The position numbers and the translations under genes were made by a program. A stretch of DNA of 10,000 nt from Kiritimatiellota bacterium (GTDB lineage Bacteria; Verrucomicrobiota; Kiritimatiellia; JAAZAB01): NCBI GenBank assembly GCA_008636095.1, contig VSJD01000294.1, positions 1 through 10,000 of the forward strand. The letters run 5' to 3'. A model generated the notes under the pieces. The model saw only the letters and a list, made by a program, of their open reading frames with translations. It ran no database searches and had not been told where the DNA came from. Below are positions 1 through 6,143 of this stretch, one piece after another. The first letter of the stretch is position 1. Each line of letters opens with the position of its first letter.

Positions 1-303
1 TGTCATATTGCTGCCCGGATCAAGGGCAAATTCTTTCAGGCGCAAGGCGATATAGAGATGACTTTGATCGTGCGCCAGCCACAGGCTGGTCGGCTCCTGG
101 GCCGGCAGGCCATCGGCGGCGCGTAAAAAATTCTGGCACAAGGTTGCGGCTTGCCACTCTTTTTCTTCAATCTGTCCGTCGATTTTGGGCGGAGTATCCA
201 AGTTAGGAACAGAAGCAAAAACCTTGTTTCCAATTTCCACCGCCGAAGCGCTTGCCAGCCAAAGCGGCAGTAACAGTCCCAGAACCAGTGGTTTACAGCG
301 AAT
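1..303 (-). CDS. Secreted CBM9-like (carbohydrate-binding, DOMON-type) protein, N-terminal part
   Basis: This is the N-terminal 101 residues of an exported protein; the C-terminus lies beyond the left edge. The first codon is ATT (303-301), read as Met, followed by RCKPLVLGLLLPLWLASASA, a textbook signal peptide with probable cleavage after A21. From about residue 35 the pattern KIDGQIEEKEWQAAT, then TSLWLAHDQSHLYIALRL, is the start of a family 9 carbohydrate-binding-like module (the DG...EW..A and D..hLYiA signatures). Such modules in secreted bacterial proteins usually bind glycans and may sit in front of larger domains that cannot be seen here. The start is chosen because AGGAGG sits 7 bases upstream and no ATG, GTG or TTG exists upstream in this frame. 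A TTG-initiated frame at 329 covers the same DNA but gives a composition that makes no sense. The gene is divergent from everything else in the window. Family call fairly sure; exact function unknown. Confidence 0.75.
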   Translation of the reverse strand, partial: MRCKPLVLGLLLPLWLASASAVEIGNKVFASVPNLDTPPKIDGQIEEKEWQAATLCQNFLRAADGLPAQEPTSLWLAHDQSHLYIALRLKEFALDPGSNMT

Positions 304-310
304 AAACCTT

Positions 311-316
311 CCTCCT
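311..316 (-). promoter_or_regulatory. Shine-Dalgarno that fixes a rare ATT start
   Basis: On the minus strand AGGAGG is followed by 7 bases and then ATT CGC TGT. The site is a perfect ribosome-binding sequence at ideal distance from the ATT codon. It supports ATT (303-301) as the real initiation codon of the CBM9-like protein. Confidence 0.6.
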
Positions 317-385
317 GATGTTTCTCCAACTGTGTTTTGCGTGACGCGTGATACTGTCTTGGTTTTGCACGAGCGCGCGTCCCTG

Positions 386-409
386 TCCCGATGCGCGACG
401 CGATCGGGA
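386..409. repeat. Inverted repeat, 7-bp arms, GC-rich loop
   Basis: Arms TCCCGAT (386-392) and ATCGGGA (403-409) flank a 10-base GC-rich loop. No T-run follows on either strand, so it is not an ordinary intrinsic terminator. It lies in the 5' upstream region of the minus-strand CBM9-like gene and could be an operator or mRNA leader hairpin. Confidence 0.4.
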
Positions 410-440
410 TGCGCCAAAATCACGCTATATAAAATTAACG

Positions 441-465
441 TGTCAAAAGGTGGCTGGGGTGTCAA
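441..465 (-). promoter_or_regulatory. Two minus-strand TTGACA boxes 19 bp apart
   Basis: TTGACAC occurs twice on the minus strand (boxes covering 460-465 and 441-446), exactly 19 bases apart, upstream of the leftward CBM9-like gene. Each could be a -35 element, but no good -10 hexamer is found about 17 bases downstream of either. An AT-rich stretch (about 427-438) lies too close to the second box. The same spacing recurs near the other divergent gene (747-771). Confidence 0.3.
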
Positions 466-470
466 GCCTG

Positions 471-503
471 AAGGATGATTTACGACAAAGGATGATTTGC
501 GAC
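471..503. repeat. Imperfect 17-bp-period tandem repeat
   Basis: AAGGATGATTTACGAC (471-486) is followed one base later by AAGGATGATTTGCGAC (488-503), with one mismatch in 16. Two copies only, in the middle of the divergent region. It could be a tandem binding site or a chance duplication. Confidence 0.5.
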
Positions 504-651
504 TTGACGTTTTGTACTTTATGCGCTTATGTAAAGCTTGCGGTGTTAAATGCAGACGCTTGGTCCGTGAAATGGAAGAAGAGCCATCTGATGGCGACTT
601 TTTTTCAGGTATTCGTCTCGATTTTGGGGACAAATCGGATATCCCTTTTGC

Positions 652-673
652 ATCAAAAACAGTGTGTTTTGAT
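652..673. repeat. Inverted repeat ATCAAAA...TTTTGAT
   Basis: Seven-bp perfect arms (652-658 and 667-673) around an 8-base loop. The stem is AT-rich and weak as RNA, so a DNA-level protein site is as likely as a hairpin. No function is assigned. Confidence 0.3.
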
Positions 674-722
674 ATGTTCGGCTTGTTTTGTTTTGTGTCA
701 TAAGTCAATAGATATCATATAT

Positions 723-754
723 TTATTTGATAAATAAGCCATGTCTTTGACATG
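723..754. promoter_or_regulatory. Two adjacent 15-bp palindromes, candidate operators
   Basis: TTATTT-GAT-AAATAA (723-737) and CATGTC-TTT-GACATG (740-754) are both perfect 6-bp dyads with a 3-base centre. Their centres are 17 bases apart, just upstream of the start at 785. A further GACATG half-site follows at 768-773. The arrangement resembles operator spacing for a dimeric regulator. No regulator is identified. Confidence 0.4.
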
Positions 755-771
755 CCTTGATTGACTTGACA
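747..771 (+). promoter_or_regulatory. Two plus-strand TTGACA boxes 19 bp apart
   Basis: TTGACATG occurs at 747-754 and 766-773, 19 bases apart, mirroring the pair at 441-465 on the other strand. The first could act as a -35 box, but the hexamer 17 bases downstream (CATGGT, 770-775) is a poor -10. A good ribosome-binding site (AGGAG, 776-780) follows directly before ATG 785. Confidence 0.3.
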
Positions 772-784
772 TGGTAGGAGTCGC

Positions 785-1011
785 ATGAAATGGCTTCGAA
801 AACTTCTGGGCTACGACGATATTTTTTTCGACTTGCTGGAAGCCAGCGCGGCGCAGGCCCAAAGTAGTGTGGCCTTGTTGGTGGCCCTGCTGGGCCGGCG
901 CGACGAAGCGCCGCGCCTCGATGCGTTTATCCAGTCCCGCCGGAGCGAAAAGCTCGTTAACGAGGAAATCACGGAGCAGTTGTGTAAAACATTCGTGACA
1001 CCCTTGGAGCG
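785..1011 (+). pseudogene. DUF47/PhoU-like phosphate-transport accessory protein, N-terminal remnant
   Basis: The first 76 residues match the beginning of the DUF47 (PhoU-related, Pit accessory) family: a start with KLLGYDDIFFDLLEASA, then a helix, then VNEEITEQLCKTFVTPLER, which in the family normally continues into EDI and some 130 more residues. AGGAG sits four bases before ATG 785. The match stops abruptly at about base 1011. After that the DNA reads, in another frame, as the C-terminal end of the PiT phosphate permease that normally follows DUF47 in a two-gene operon. The original DUF47 frame runs on as nonsense to a TGA at 1040-1042. About two thirds of the gene is missing, so the product should be inactive. 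Sure about the family, fairly sure about the deletion; an assembly error is the main alternative. Confidence 0.8.
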
Positions 1012-1206
1012 TGGGGCATTCCCCTATCCACCACGCATGTGATTTCGTGCGCCATCATGGGCGTGGGCGCCACCAAGCGGCTGAGCGCGGTTAAATGGGG
1101 TATCGTCGGGCAAATGGTGTGGGCCTGGGTGCTGACCATGCCTGTCAACGCTTTGCTGGCTTATGTTTTCCAGCGCGTACTCATACTGATGGCAAAACCG
1201 GGGTAA
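1012..1206 (+). pseudogene. PiT-family inorganic phosphate permease, C-terminal remnant
   Basis: Reading from about base 1012 gives WGIPLSTTHVISCAIMGVGA, then TKRLSAVKWGIVGQMVWAWV and a last hydrophobic segment, ending at TAA 1204-1206. This is the highly conserved C-terminal PiT signature (P.STTH....i.GvGa) followed by the final membrane helix. The sodium- or proton-coupled phosphate permease would normally be well over 300 residues; only about 64 remain. There is no start codon or ribosome-binding site of its own, and the frame differs from the DUF47 remnant to which it is joined. The simplest reading is one deletion that removed the end of DUF47 and most of PiT, probably more than a kilobase. 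Confidence 0.8.
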
Positions 1207-1210
1207 CCCT

Positions 1211-1450
1211 TTGAACTTTTATAAACGCGCTTTGATCCGGCAAGTCGCCGGCTGGACCTTGATTACCATCGGCGTGGCCGGATTGATCCTGCCGGTGCTT
1301 CCGGGATGGCTTTTTTTGGGCGCAGGCGCGCTCTTGCTTGCGCCGAATGTCCGTCTGTTTCGCCGATTTGCGGCCTGGATACATGTCCGCTTTCCCGTGT
1401 TGCGCGGACGCCTGCGCGCGTTCCGTAATTTTAAAAAGCCGCCGCGCTGA
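1211..1450 (+). CDS. Small PGPGW-type membrane protein
   Basis: A 79-residue protein with a TTG start four bases after the PiT remnant's stop. Residues 12-46 form two hydrophobic segments around LPVLPGW (27-33), the hallmark of the putative transmembrane PGPGW family, followed by a very basic tail (RRF, RGRLRAFRNFKKPPR). The topology would be a short helical hairpin in the inner membrane with the basic end in the cytoplasm. Function is unknown in the family. There is no stop-free ATG alternative: an in-frame stop lies at 1187-1189 and no ATG follows near the start. A GGGGTAA stretch before the TTG is only a weak ribosome site; translation may have been coupled to the permease upstream. The coding end carries a small GC hairpin (1439-1455) without a T-run. 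Confidence 0.65.
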   Translation: MNFYKRALIRQVAGWTLITIGVAGLILPVLPGWLFLGAGALLLAPNVRLFRRFAAWIHVRFPVLRGRLRAFRNFKKPPR

Positions 1451-1491
1451 GGCGGTGTGATACGCGTGGCCGAATTTGCGTAAAGCAGGTT

Positions 1492-2337
1492 TTGGAATTA
1501 CTTGTTATTAAATCCCAGCTTCAAATGGACAACCAGAATCATGCCAATGTGCTCGTCCGCTCGAGCCAACCGTTGCGGATTATAACGGCCACGATCTGCA
1601 TGCAGACCCCGATCGTACCCATCCCCTGGCACGATCATCCATTTTATCAGTTAGAAGTGATTGCCGCTGGTCGTACGCAGATGGAATATGACGGTTGTCG
1701 GACAATGGTGGCGCGGGGCATGGCGTCTTTTTTCCGCCCCTTTCAAAGGCATGGCGAAACGGGACGACATTCGTCCCGCTATATCAGCAACTTGCATATT
1801 AAATTTGAGGCGGATTTTGTCTGGACGCCGTTCCTGCGGTTGGCGCCGGTCCAGCGGTTTTATCATGGTCGCCAGCTCGGGACGGTGATCGAGACCTGGC
1901 GCCGGAATACACCGCTGGATAAACTCCGGGCGCAAGCCATGCTAAGCTTGCTGATTCTTGAGATTGCGAGCGACAAGCGCTATCGGCAGACAACCGCCGG
2001 TCCGGATATCGGCTTCCAATGGCTTTCAGCAGGCCTGCAACATATTCAGGACCATTTGGAATCGGGGGTGACCGTGGTGGCGGTGGCGCAGCATGTCAAC
2101 ATGAGCCCGGATCATTTCAGCCGATTGTTTCATAAAAAAATGGGCGTGCCGCCGGTATTGTATATTCGCCAAGCCCGGATTGAGCGCGCCAAGAGTTTGC
2201 TTGGTAAAGGTGCCGCCTGCAAAGAGGTGGCGTTCGCGCTGGCTTTCCCTTCGGTGGCTTACTTTAGCCGTGTGTTCAAACAAATATGTGGGATTGCACC
2301 CTCCCTGTGGATGGAAACCATACTGAGCGCGCGATAA
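1492..2337 (+). CDS. AraC/XylS-family transcriptional regulator
   Basis: A one-component activator, about 281 residues. The N-terminal half is a cupin-like ligand-binding domain (about 30-125) with the usual histidine cluster in PWHDHPFYQLEVIAAG (45-60). The C-terminal domain (about 178-275) is a double helix-turn-helix DNA-binding domain: VVAVAQHVNMSPDHFSRLFHKK forms the first unit, and KEVAFALAFPSVAYFSRVFK the second, with the YFSRVFK...G..P hallmark. Length is normal and no residue essential to the fold looks lost. The start is uncertain: TTG 1492 has AGG only two bases upstream, and ATG 1525 (MDNQNH) has no clear ribosome site but would still keep the cupin domain. It sits directly before the DegT operon on the same strand, so it is the natural candidate regulator, probably responding to a sugar-like ligand. 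That role is inferred from position. Confidence 0.9.
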   Translation: MELLVIKSQLQMDNQNHANVLVRSSQPLRIITATICMQTPIVPIPWHDHPFYQLEVIAAGRTQMEYDGCRTMVARGMASFFRPFQRHGETGRHSSRYISNLHIKFEADFVWTPFLRLAPVQRFYHGRQLGTVIETWRRNTPLDKLRAQAMLSLLILEIASDKRYRQTTAGPDIGFQWLSAGLQHIQDHLESGVTVVAVAQHVNMSPDHFSRLFHKKMGVPPVLYIRQARIERAKSLLGKGAACKEVAFALAFPSVAYFSRVFKQICGIAPSLWMETILSAR

Positions 2338-2493
2338 ACACAACCCGGCCGTTTGACCTTTCCTCCGGACCTGCCAAAATCAGACAACAGCGCGCCGCCT
2401 TTCGACAACGCTTTCGCGTTGATTTCGAGACCGGCACCGGGCAGGATAGGAATCAAAGCAACAATAATCCACAACACGGAGGAGATCCACCCC
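2338..2493 (+). promoter_or_regulatory. Leader between the regulator and the DegT operon
   Basis: A 156-base gap, the widest in the plus-strand run. It contains a hairpin with a 6-bp perfect stem CAACGC-TTTC-GCGTTG (2406-2421) and outer TCGA arms (2402-2405, 2425-2428). It ends in a strong ribosome site GGAGGAG (2478-2484), 9 bases before ATG 2494. No T-run follows the hairpin, so a terminator is not supported. The AraC binding site for the operon would be expected here or overlapping the regulator's end, but no direct repeat stands out. Confidence 0.4.
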
Positions 2494-3741
2494 ATGGAAA
2501 AGCATCCGCAACTGGCAAAATTTGGCGCCGCCGCATATGCCAATTTGAAGGGCAAACTGCCGAACATCTTTCCCCGTATTATGGGGCCGAATTGCGCGAA
2601 ATATTTGCAGGAGGTGGTGGCCAGTGGTTTGACCAGTGACATGGTTGCGCGATTTGAAACGACCTTTGCCCAGGCGCATGGTGTGAAACATTGTATGGCC
2701 ACGCCCGGTTGTACGCCGGCCTTGGCCGTACTGGCGGCGGCCTTCGAGTTTCAGCCCGGCGATGAAGTCATTGTCAGTTCCGTTACCGACTACGGCACCA
2801 TCCTGGGACTGTTGGTCGAAAATTACATTCCGGTGTTTGCCGATACCGCCCCAGGTACCGTCAATATCAGTGCCGAAACCATTGAGCGTTGCATCACGGA
2901 TCGCACGCGCGCGATTCTCGTGGTGCATAAGACCGGCCTGATCTGCGACATGGATCCGATCCTGGCGCTGGCTAAAAAACACCACCTGATCGTGTATGAG
3001 GATGCGTGCCAGGCCGTGCTGGGAAAATATAAGGGCCGCTTGGCCGGAACCATGGGCTTGGCGGCGGGGTATTCATTCGATAGCGAAAAGACCATGGGAT
3101 CGGACATGGGCGGCTGCATTATTACCAACGATGACGTCGTGGCAGAGAGGTGCCGGTTCATGGGGCATAGCCGCGGTGCTACTATGAAACCCGATTTCGG
3201 CCGGACGCATACGGCGCGCGGCTATGCCTATCGTATGCCGCTATGCACGGCGGCCGTGACCCTGGCACAGTTCGAAATCTCCCCGGACGCGGTGGCGAAG
3301 CGCGATCGCATGGTGCGCCTGCTCTCCGCCCTGATCGGCAAGATTCCTGGGATTATTTCCCTGCCGATTCCGGACTATGTGACCGTGTATTCCGCCTGGA
3401 TGTTCGGGTTTAGTATTGATCCGAAAGCGTTTAGTTGCGATGCCAGGACGTTTGCCGCACAGTTGGTGGAGGAGGGTATTCCGGGCGCCGGACTTGGCCA
3501 ATATTACCTTATGCCGGAATCCATGGTGTACCTCCAGGAAAAAGCGGCGAAGAAAATATATCCGTATTCCAAGCCGCCCGCCTCGCGCGACTATCATTAT
3601 GGTCCGGAAACGTGCCCGACCGCGCACGCATTCATGGAACACTTCATCCGCTGGTGTACGTTCTGCGAAAAGTATGAGGAATCGCATTGCGCAATGGCGG
3701 CGGAAATTATTCGCCGCGTGGCGGAAAGGAATCGGAAATGA
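2494..3741 (+). CDS. DegT/DnrJ/EryC1/StrS-family PLP aminotransferase
   Basis: A 415-residue PLP enzyme of the sugar aminotransferase type, which moves an amino group to or from a keto-sugar or keto-cyclitol. Family landmarks in order: SGLTSDMVARFETTFAQAHG with the nucleotide/PLP phosphate-contact region ATPGCTPALAVLAAA (69-83); GDEVIVSSVT (89-98); VVHKTGLICDMDPI (143-156, the slot of the usual PVHLyG..aDmdpI); YEDACQA with D170, which contacts the PLP ring nitrogen; and SFDSEKTMGSDMGG, whose K199 is the predicted Schiff-base lysine. Length is normal. ATG 2494 is preferred over an upstream in-frame extension because GGAGGAG precedes it and the sequence before it lacks family similarity. It overlaps the Gfo/Idh gene by four bases (ATGA), so the two are translationally coupled. 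This pairing occurs in aminosugar pathways such as NtdA/NtdC (kanosamine). The substrate here is unknown. Confidence 0.92.
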   Translation: MEKHPQLAKFGAAAYANLKGKLPNIFPRIMGPNCAKYLQEVVASGLTSDMVARFETTFAQAHGVKHCMATPGCTPALAVLAAAFEFQPGDEVIVSSVTDYGTILGLLVENYIPVFADTAPGTVNISAETIERCITDRTRAILVVHKTGLICDMDPILALAKKHHLIVYEDACQAVLGKYKGRLAGTMGLAAGYSFDSEKTMGSDMGGCIITNDDVVAERCRFMGHSRGATMKPDFGRTHTARGYAYRMPLCTAAVTLAQFEISPDAVAKRDRMVRLLSALIGKIPGIISLPIPDYVTVYSAWMFGFSIDPKAFSCDARTFAAQLVEEGIPGAGLGQYYLMPESMVYLQEKAAKKIYPYSKPPASRDYHYGPETCPTAHAFMEHFIRWCTFCEKYEESHCAMAAEIIRRVAERNRK

Positions 3742-4700
3742 AACGTGTGGTCATTATCGGCGGTGAGACACATCTCAATGAAATTACCAACTTGCAGGGC
3801 TCGGCGCTTACGATCGTGGGCACGTGCATGCGGGCGGAACAGATTAACACCGCCTTGCCGAACCTGGCGGCGCCCAATTTTGATTCACCGGAGGCCATGT
3901 TCGCGGCGGTCAAACCGGATATCGTGGCCGTTTCCAACGAAAACGATCTCAAGGCTGACGTCATCATGGCCGCGCTGCACTTCGGCTGCGATATTATTGC
4001 CGACAAACCCCTGTGCCTGACAATGGCTGAACAGCAGGAATTGGAGACCTGGCTGGCAGATCATCCCCGTCAGCGGCTTCTGAATCTGCTGACCTTGCGC
4101 GGGAATCCCGGCTGGCAAGAGCTGCATGATCAAATCCGGGCCGGCCAGATCGGTCAACCGGCTTTCGTTCATATTCGCATGGCGGTGAAGTTGAAGCGCA
4201 CCCAGCGTCCGCCCTGGTTTCTGGACTGGCGGCGCGCCGGGGGGCTGTTTCTGGATTTACTGATTCATGGTCTGGATCAGGTGGAATGGCTCACGGGAAC
4301 GTCCGTGGTGGCTATGACGGCCAACATGGGCAATCTGGGCGTTCCGGACGATCCGCAATTGCGCGATCATGCCGCCGTATATTGCGAGTTGAGTAACGGC
4401 GGCAGTGCCGTGGTGGAAGGCCAGCGCCTGCTGCCGGAGACCAAGGCCAGCGACTATCGTGCCATGGTGGCCGGCGCCGGCGGCTATGCCGATCTGGATA
4501 TGGCCGGTCCCGTGCTCCGCATCACGAATGCGGTGGGCGCAGACCAGGTCGTTGCGACATTCCCGGATTCGGTTTCGGTGGTCAAGGATTGGTTGAACGG
4601 AGGCGACTGGGTGCCGCAAGCCGCTTCGTTGCGGGCCAACCGGCTGGCGGTGCTGGCAACACAATCTGCCCTGGAACATCGGAGGGTCATGGGACCATGA
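3738..4700 (+). CDS. Gfo/Idh/MocA-family NAD(P)-dependent oxidoreductase
   Basis: A 320-residue dehydrogenase of the glucose-fructose oxidoreductase / inositol dehydrogenase family, expected to oxidise or reduce a sugar or cyclitol hydroxyl. Visible landmarks are the N-terminal Rossmann strand KRVVIIGG, KPDIVAVSNENDLKADVIMAAL (59-80), the cofactor loop DKP (89-91, usually EKP), and GGLFLDLLIHGLDQVEWLTG (168-187) with H177, the position of the conserved catalytic-site histidine. The glycine-rich loop is unusual: the normal GxGxxG is replaced by GGETHLNEI (8-16). Start ATG 3738 follows AAAGGA at 7 bases and overlaps the stop of the aminotransferase; an in-frame extension to 3687 lies inside that gene and is rejected. 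Together with DegT it could supply or remove the keto group that the transaminase acts on. That is inference from pairing. Confidence 0.9.
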   Translation: MKRVVIIGGETHLNEITNLQGSALTIVGTCMRAEQINTALPNLAAPNFDSPEAMFAAVKPDIVAVSNENDLKADVIMAALHFGCDIIADKPLCLTMAEQQELETWLADHPRQRLLNLLTLRGNPGWQELHDQIRAGQIGQPAFVHIRMAVKLKRTQRPPWFLDWRRAGGLFLDLLIHGLDQVEWLTGTSVVAMTANMGNLGVPDDPQLRDHAAVYCELSNGGSAVVEGQRLLPETKASDYRAMVAGAGGYADLDMAGPVLRITNAVGADQVVATFPDSVSVVKDWLNGGDWVPQAASLRANRLAVLATQSALEHRRVMGP

Positions 4701-6100
4701 ATAAAGAAGCCATGCAATCAGGATATCCTGGGTTGCCCAAGGGCATTCGACCTTATGACTGGGCGCTAAAACAACTGCACATTGCCCTGGCGCACCAGGT
4801 GACGCAAGGCGACAAGGCTGTCGTGGTGGCCGTAATTGACATTGGCTATCGCCATCATCCGGATGTGGATGGCCATTTGTGGCGGAACCCGCATCCCGGC
4901 CGCGGCGATGTGCATGGTTGGGATTTTGCCGATAACGACGCCTCGTTGGAGTACCGGGGACCGGATGACGAAAGTAATAATACTTATCGCGGCCATCATG
5001 TGTTCATTGCCGGCGAAGTGGCCGCGGTAGCGCCCAAATGTCCAATTATGATCCTGCGTGTGGGTTACGCCCAAGACCAGGCCAAAAGCTGGGTTCGCGC
5101 CGTGCGCTATGCCGTAGATCACGGCGCCCGCGTCATCGTGGAGCCGCATGGCTATATCCAGGGCCAGGCCGAATACGGCCAAGGGTTGTTTTATAAAGGA
5201 ACCGATTTCGGATTCCCTTACGACAATCCTGAAATCTTGGAAGCTGACGATTATGCCTATCGCCACAATGTCCTGGTTTTCAAGGGAACTTGCGATAATC
5301 GCGGCCGCCGGGTGGCGATCGCGGAATGCGCACGGCCACCGGTGTTTGCCGTAGGATCAAGCAATCGCAAGGGATTGCGGGCCAATATCTGCGCCAGTGC
5401 CGATTATGTGGCGGCCGGTTCGCCGGGCGGCGATCGCGGCTCCGGTAATCCGCACGACCGGGTCTGGGGTTGTGGCGGCGACCGGAACTATTATCCTTCT
5501 GAAGGCGGATGCATGGCCAGCGGATTTGCCGGCGGTGTGGGTGCGCTGGTCCTCTCACGTTTCCCTCATTTGACGGCCGATGAACTGCGGCAAATCCTGT
5601 GCAATACGGCCCGAGGACAGGGATGGAATCCATGGCTGGGCCATGGTATCCTGAATGCCACGCGTGCCGTCGGCTTGAAACGGGAAGAGCTGGATGCCCA
5701 GCTGGTGGTGCAACGCGCCGCGCGTGTGGAGAAATCGGGTGGCAAGCCATGTGTGCATGTAATCCTTGCCAATCGGGGTGCCTTGGATCTGGGTCGGGTC
5801 TTGGTAACACTTTATACCGGCCACCCCGCACAGCGACCCAGGCGATCAGCACGGCATGATAATCCATGGAAAATGGGGACACTTCAAATCGGGCATGCCA
5901 TCGTGGAACGGATTTGCGGATTCGAGTCGGCGGCCGCCGCCGTTGAGATTGTCAATTACAACCGGACGCCACCCCGTGAAATCTGGGCGGAAGCTTGTGC
6001 GCTGGAGGTCGGCCGGAGTCATCAGGTGGACTGTTGCCGGCTGAGCCCAGTTGGTGGGAATTGGGTAATGTTGCCGAAGGGCGTCGCACCGGGAATCTGA
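4697..6100 (+). CDS. Subtilase-fold (S8-like) protein with Cys in place of the catalytic Ser
   Basis: A 467-residue subtilisin-like protein with no signal peptide, so probably cytoplasmic. The triad region is clear. VVVAVIDIGYRHHPDV gives catalytic D48; YRGHHVFIAGEVAA aligns with HGTHVAGIIAA and gives H101; TCDNRG around N201 fits the oxyanion-hole Asn. The Ser motif GTSMAAPHVAG aligns with GGCMASGFAGG, so residue 272 is Cys (TGC at 5510-5512). The subtilase C-terminal helix pattern ALVLSRFPHLTADELRQIL and GHGILNATRAV follow normally. Residues about 335-467 form a beta-rich extra domain, possibly CARDB/Ig-like. The protein could be a thiol protease or transferase, or a non-catalytic binder; other active-site parts being kept argues against simple decay. 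ATG 4697 overlaps the Gfo/Idh stop by four bases, with GGAGGG 10 bases upstream. Family sure, activity unknown. Confidence 0.85.
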   Translation: MNKEAMQSGYPGLPKGIRPYDWALKQLHIALAHQVTQGDKAVVVAVIDIGYRHHPDVDGHLWRNPHPGRGDVHGWDFADNDASLEYRGPDDESNNTYRGHHVFIAGEVAAVAPKCPIMILRVGYAQDQAKSWVRAVRYAVDHGARVIVEPHGYIQGQAEYGQGLFYKGTDFGFPYDNPEILEADDYAYRHNVLVFKGTCDNRGRRVAIAECARPPVFAVGSSNRKGLRANICASADYVAAGSPGGDRGSGNPHDRVWGCGGDRNYYPSEGGCMASGFAGGVGALVLSRFPHLTADELRQILCNTARGQGWNPWLGHGILNATRAVGLKREELDAQLVVQRAARVEKSGGKPCVHVILANRGALDLGRVLVTLYTGHPAQRPRRSARHDNPWKMGTLQIGHAIVERICGFESAAAAVEIVNYNRTPPREIWAEACALEVGRSHQVDCCRLSPVGGNWVMLPKGVAPGI

Positions 6101-6143
6101 TTGCAATGACTATGGCTACGATCTCAATTACAGGAGGAAAACC

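Larger units (their letters stand above)
304..784. other. Divergent gene-free region with repeats and operator-like palindromes
   Basis: About 480 bases between the leftward CBM9-like gene and the rightward phosphate-locus remnant. No open frame here has recognisable protein character. Base composition changes from GC-rich (about 370-415) to AT-rich (about 600-740). It should hold promoters for both directions. I see TTGACA boxes, short palindromes and one 17-base tandem repeat, listed separately, but no convincing -35/-10 pair at normal spacing on either strand and no tRNA or terminator. Confidence 0.6.

Noticed and set aside
36..329. Minus-strand TTG-initiated open frame of 97 codons
   Set aside because: It overlaps the signal-peptide/CBM9-like frame. 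Its product is rich in Trp, Arg and Cys with no family pattern, while the adjacent frame gives a clear signal peptide and domain.
418..446. Sigma-70 promoter for the CBM9-like gene using TTGACA at 446-441
   Set aside because: The hexamer 17 bases downstream reads GTGATT, and the AT-rich TATATA is only about 9 bases away, so spacing fails.
348..737. Plus-strand open frames in the divergent region (also 185-478 and 497-703)
   Set aside because: Products show no family features and mixed low-complexity composition, and there is no ribosome site at their starts. They span palindromes and repeats typical of control DNA.
1439..1455. CCGCC...GGCGG hairpin as a terminator after the PGPGW gene
   Set aside because: The stem is only 5 bp and no T-run follows.
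2353..2493. In-frame N-terminal extension of the DegT aminotransferase
   Set aside because: ATG 2494 has a strong GGAGGAG 9 bases upstream; the extension lacks family similarity and is proline-rich leader sequence.
2259..2702. Minus-strand open frame with a hydrophobic stretch between the AraC and DegT genes
   Set aside because: It overlaps the ends of two secure genes. The hydrophobic run is short, and no start with a ribosome site is seen.
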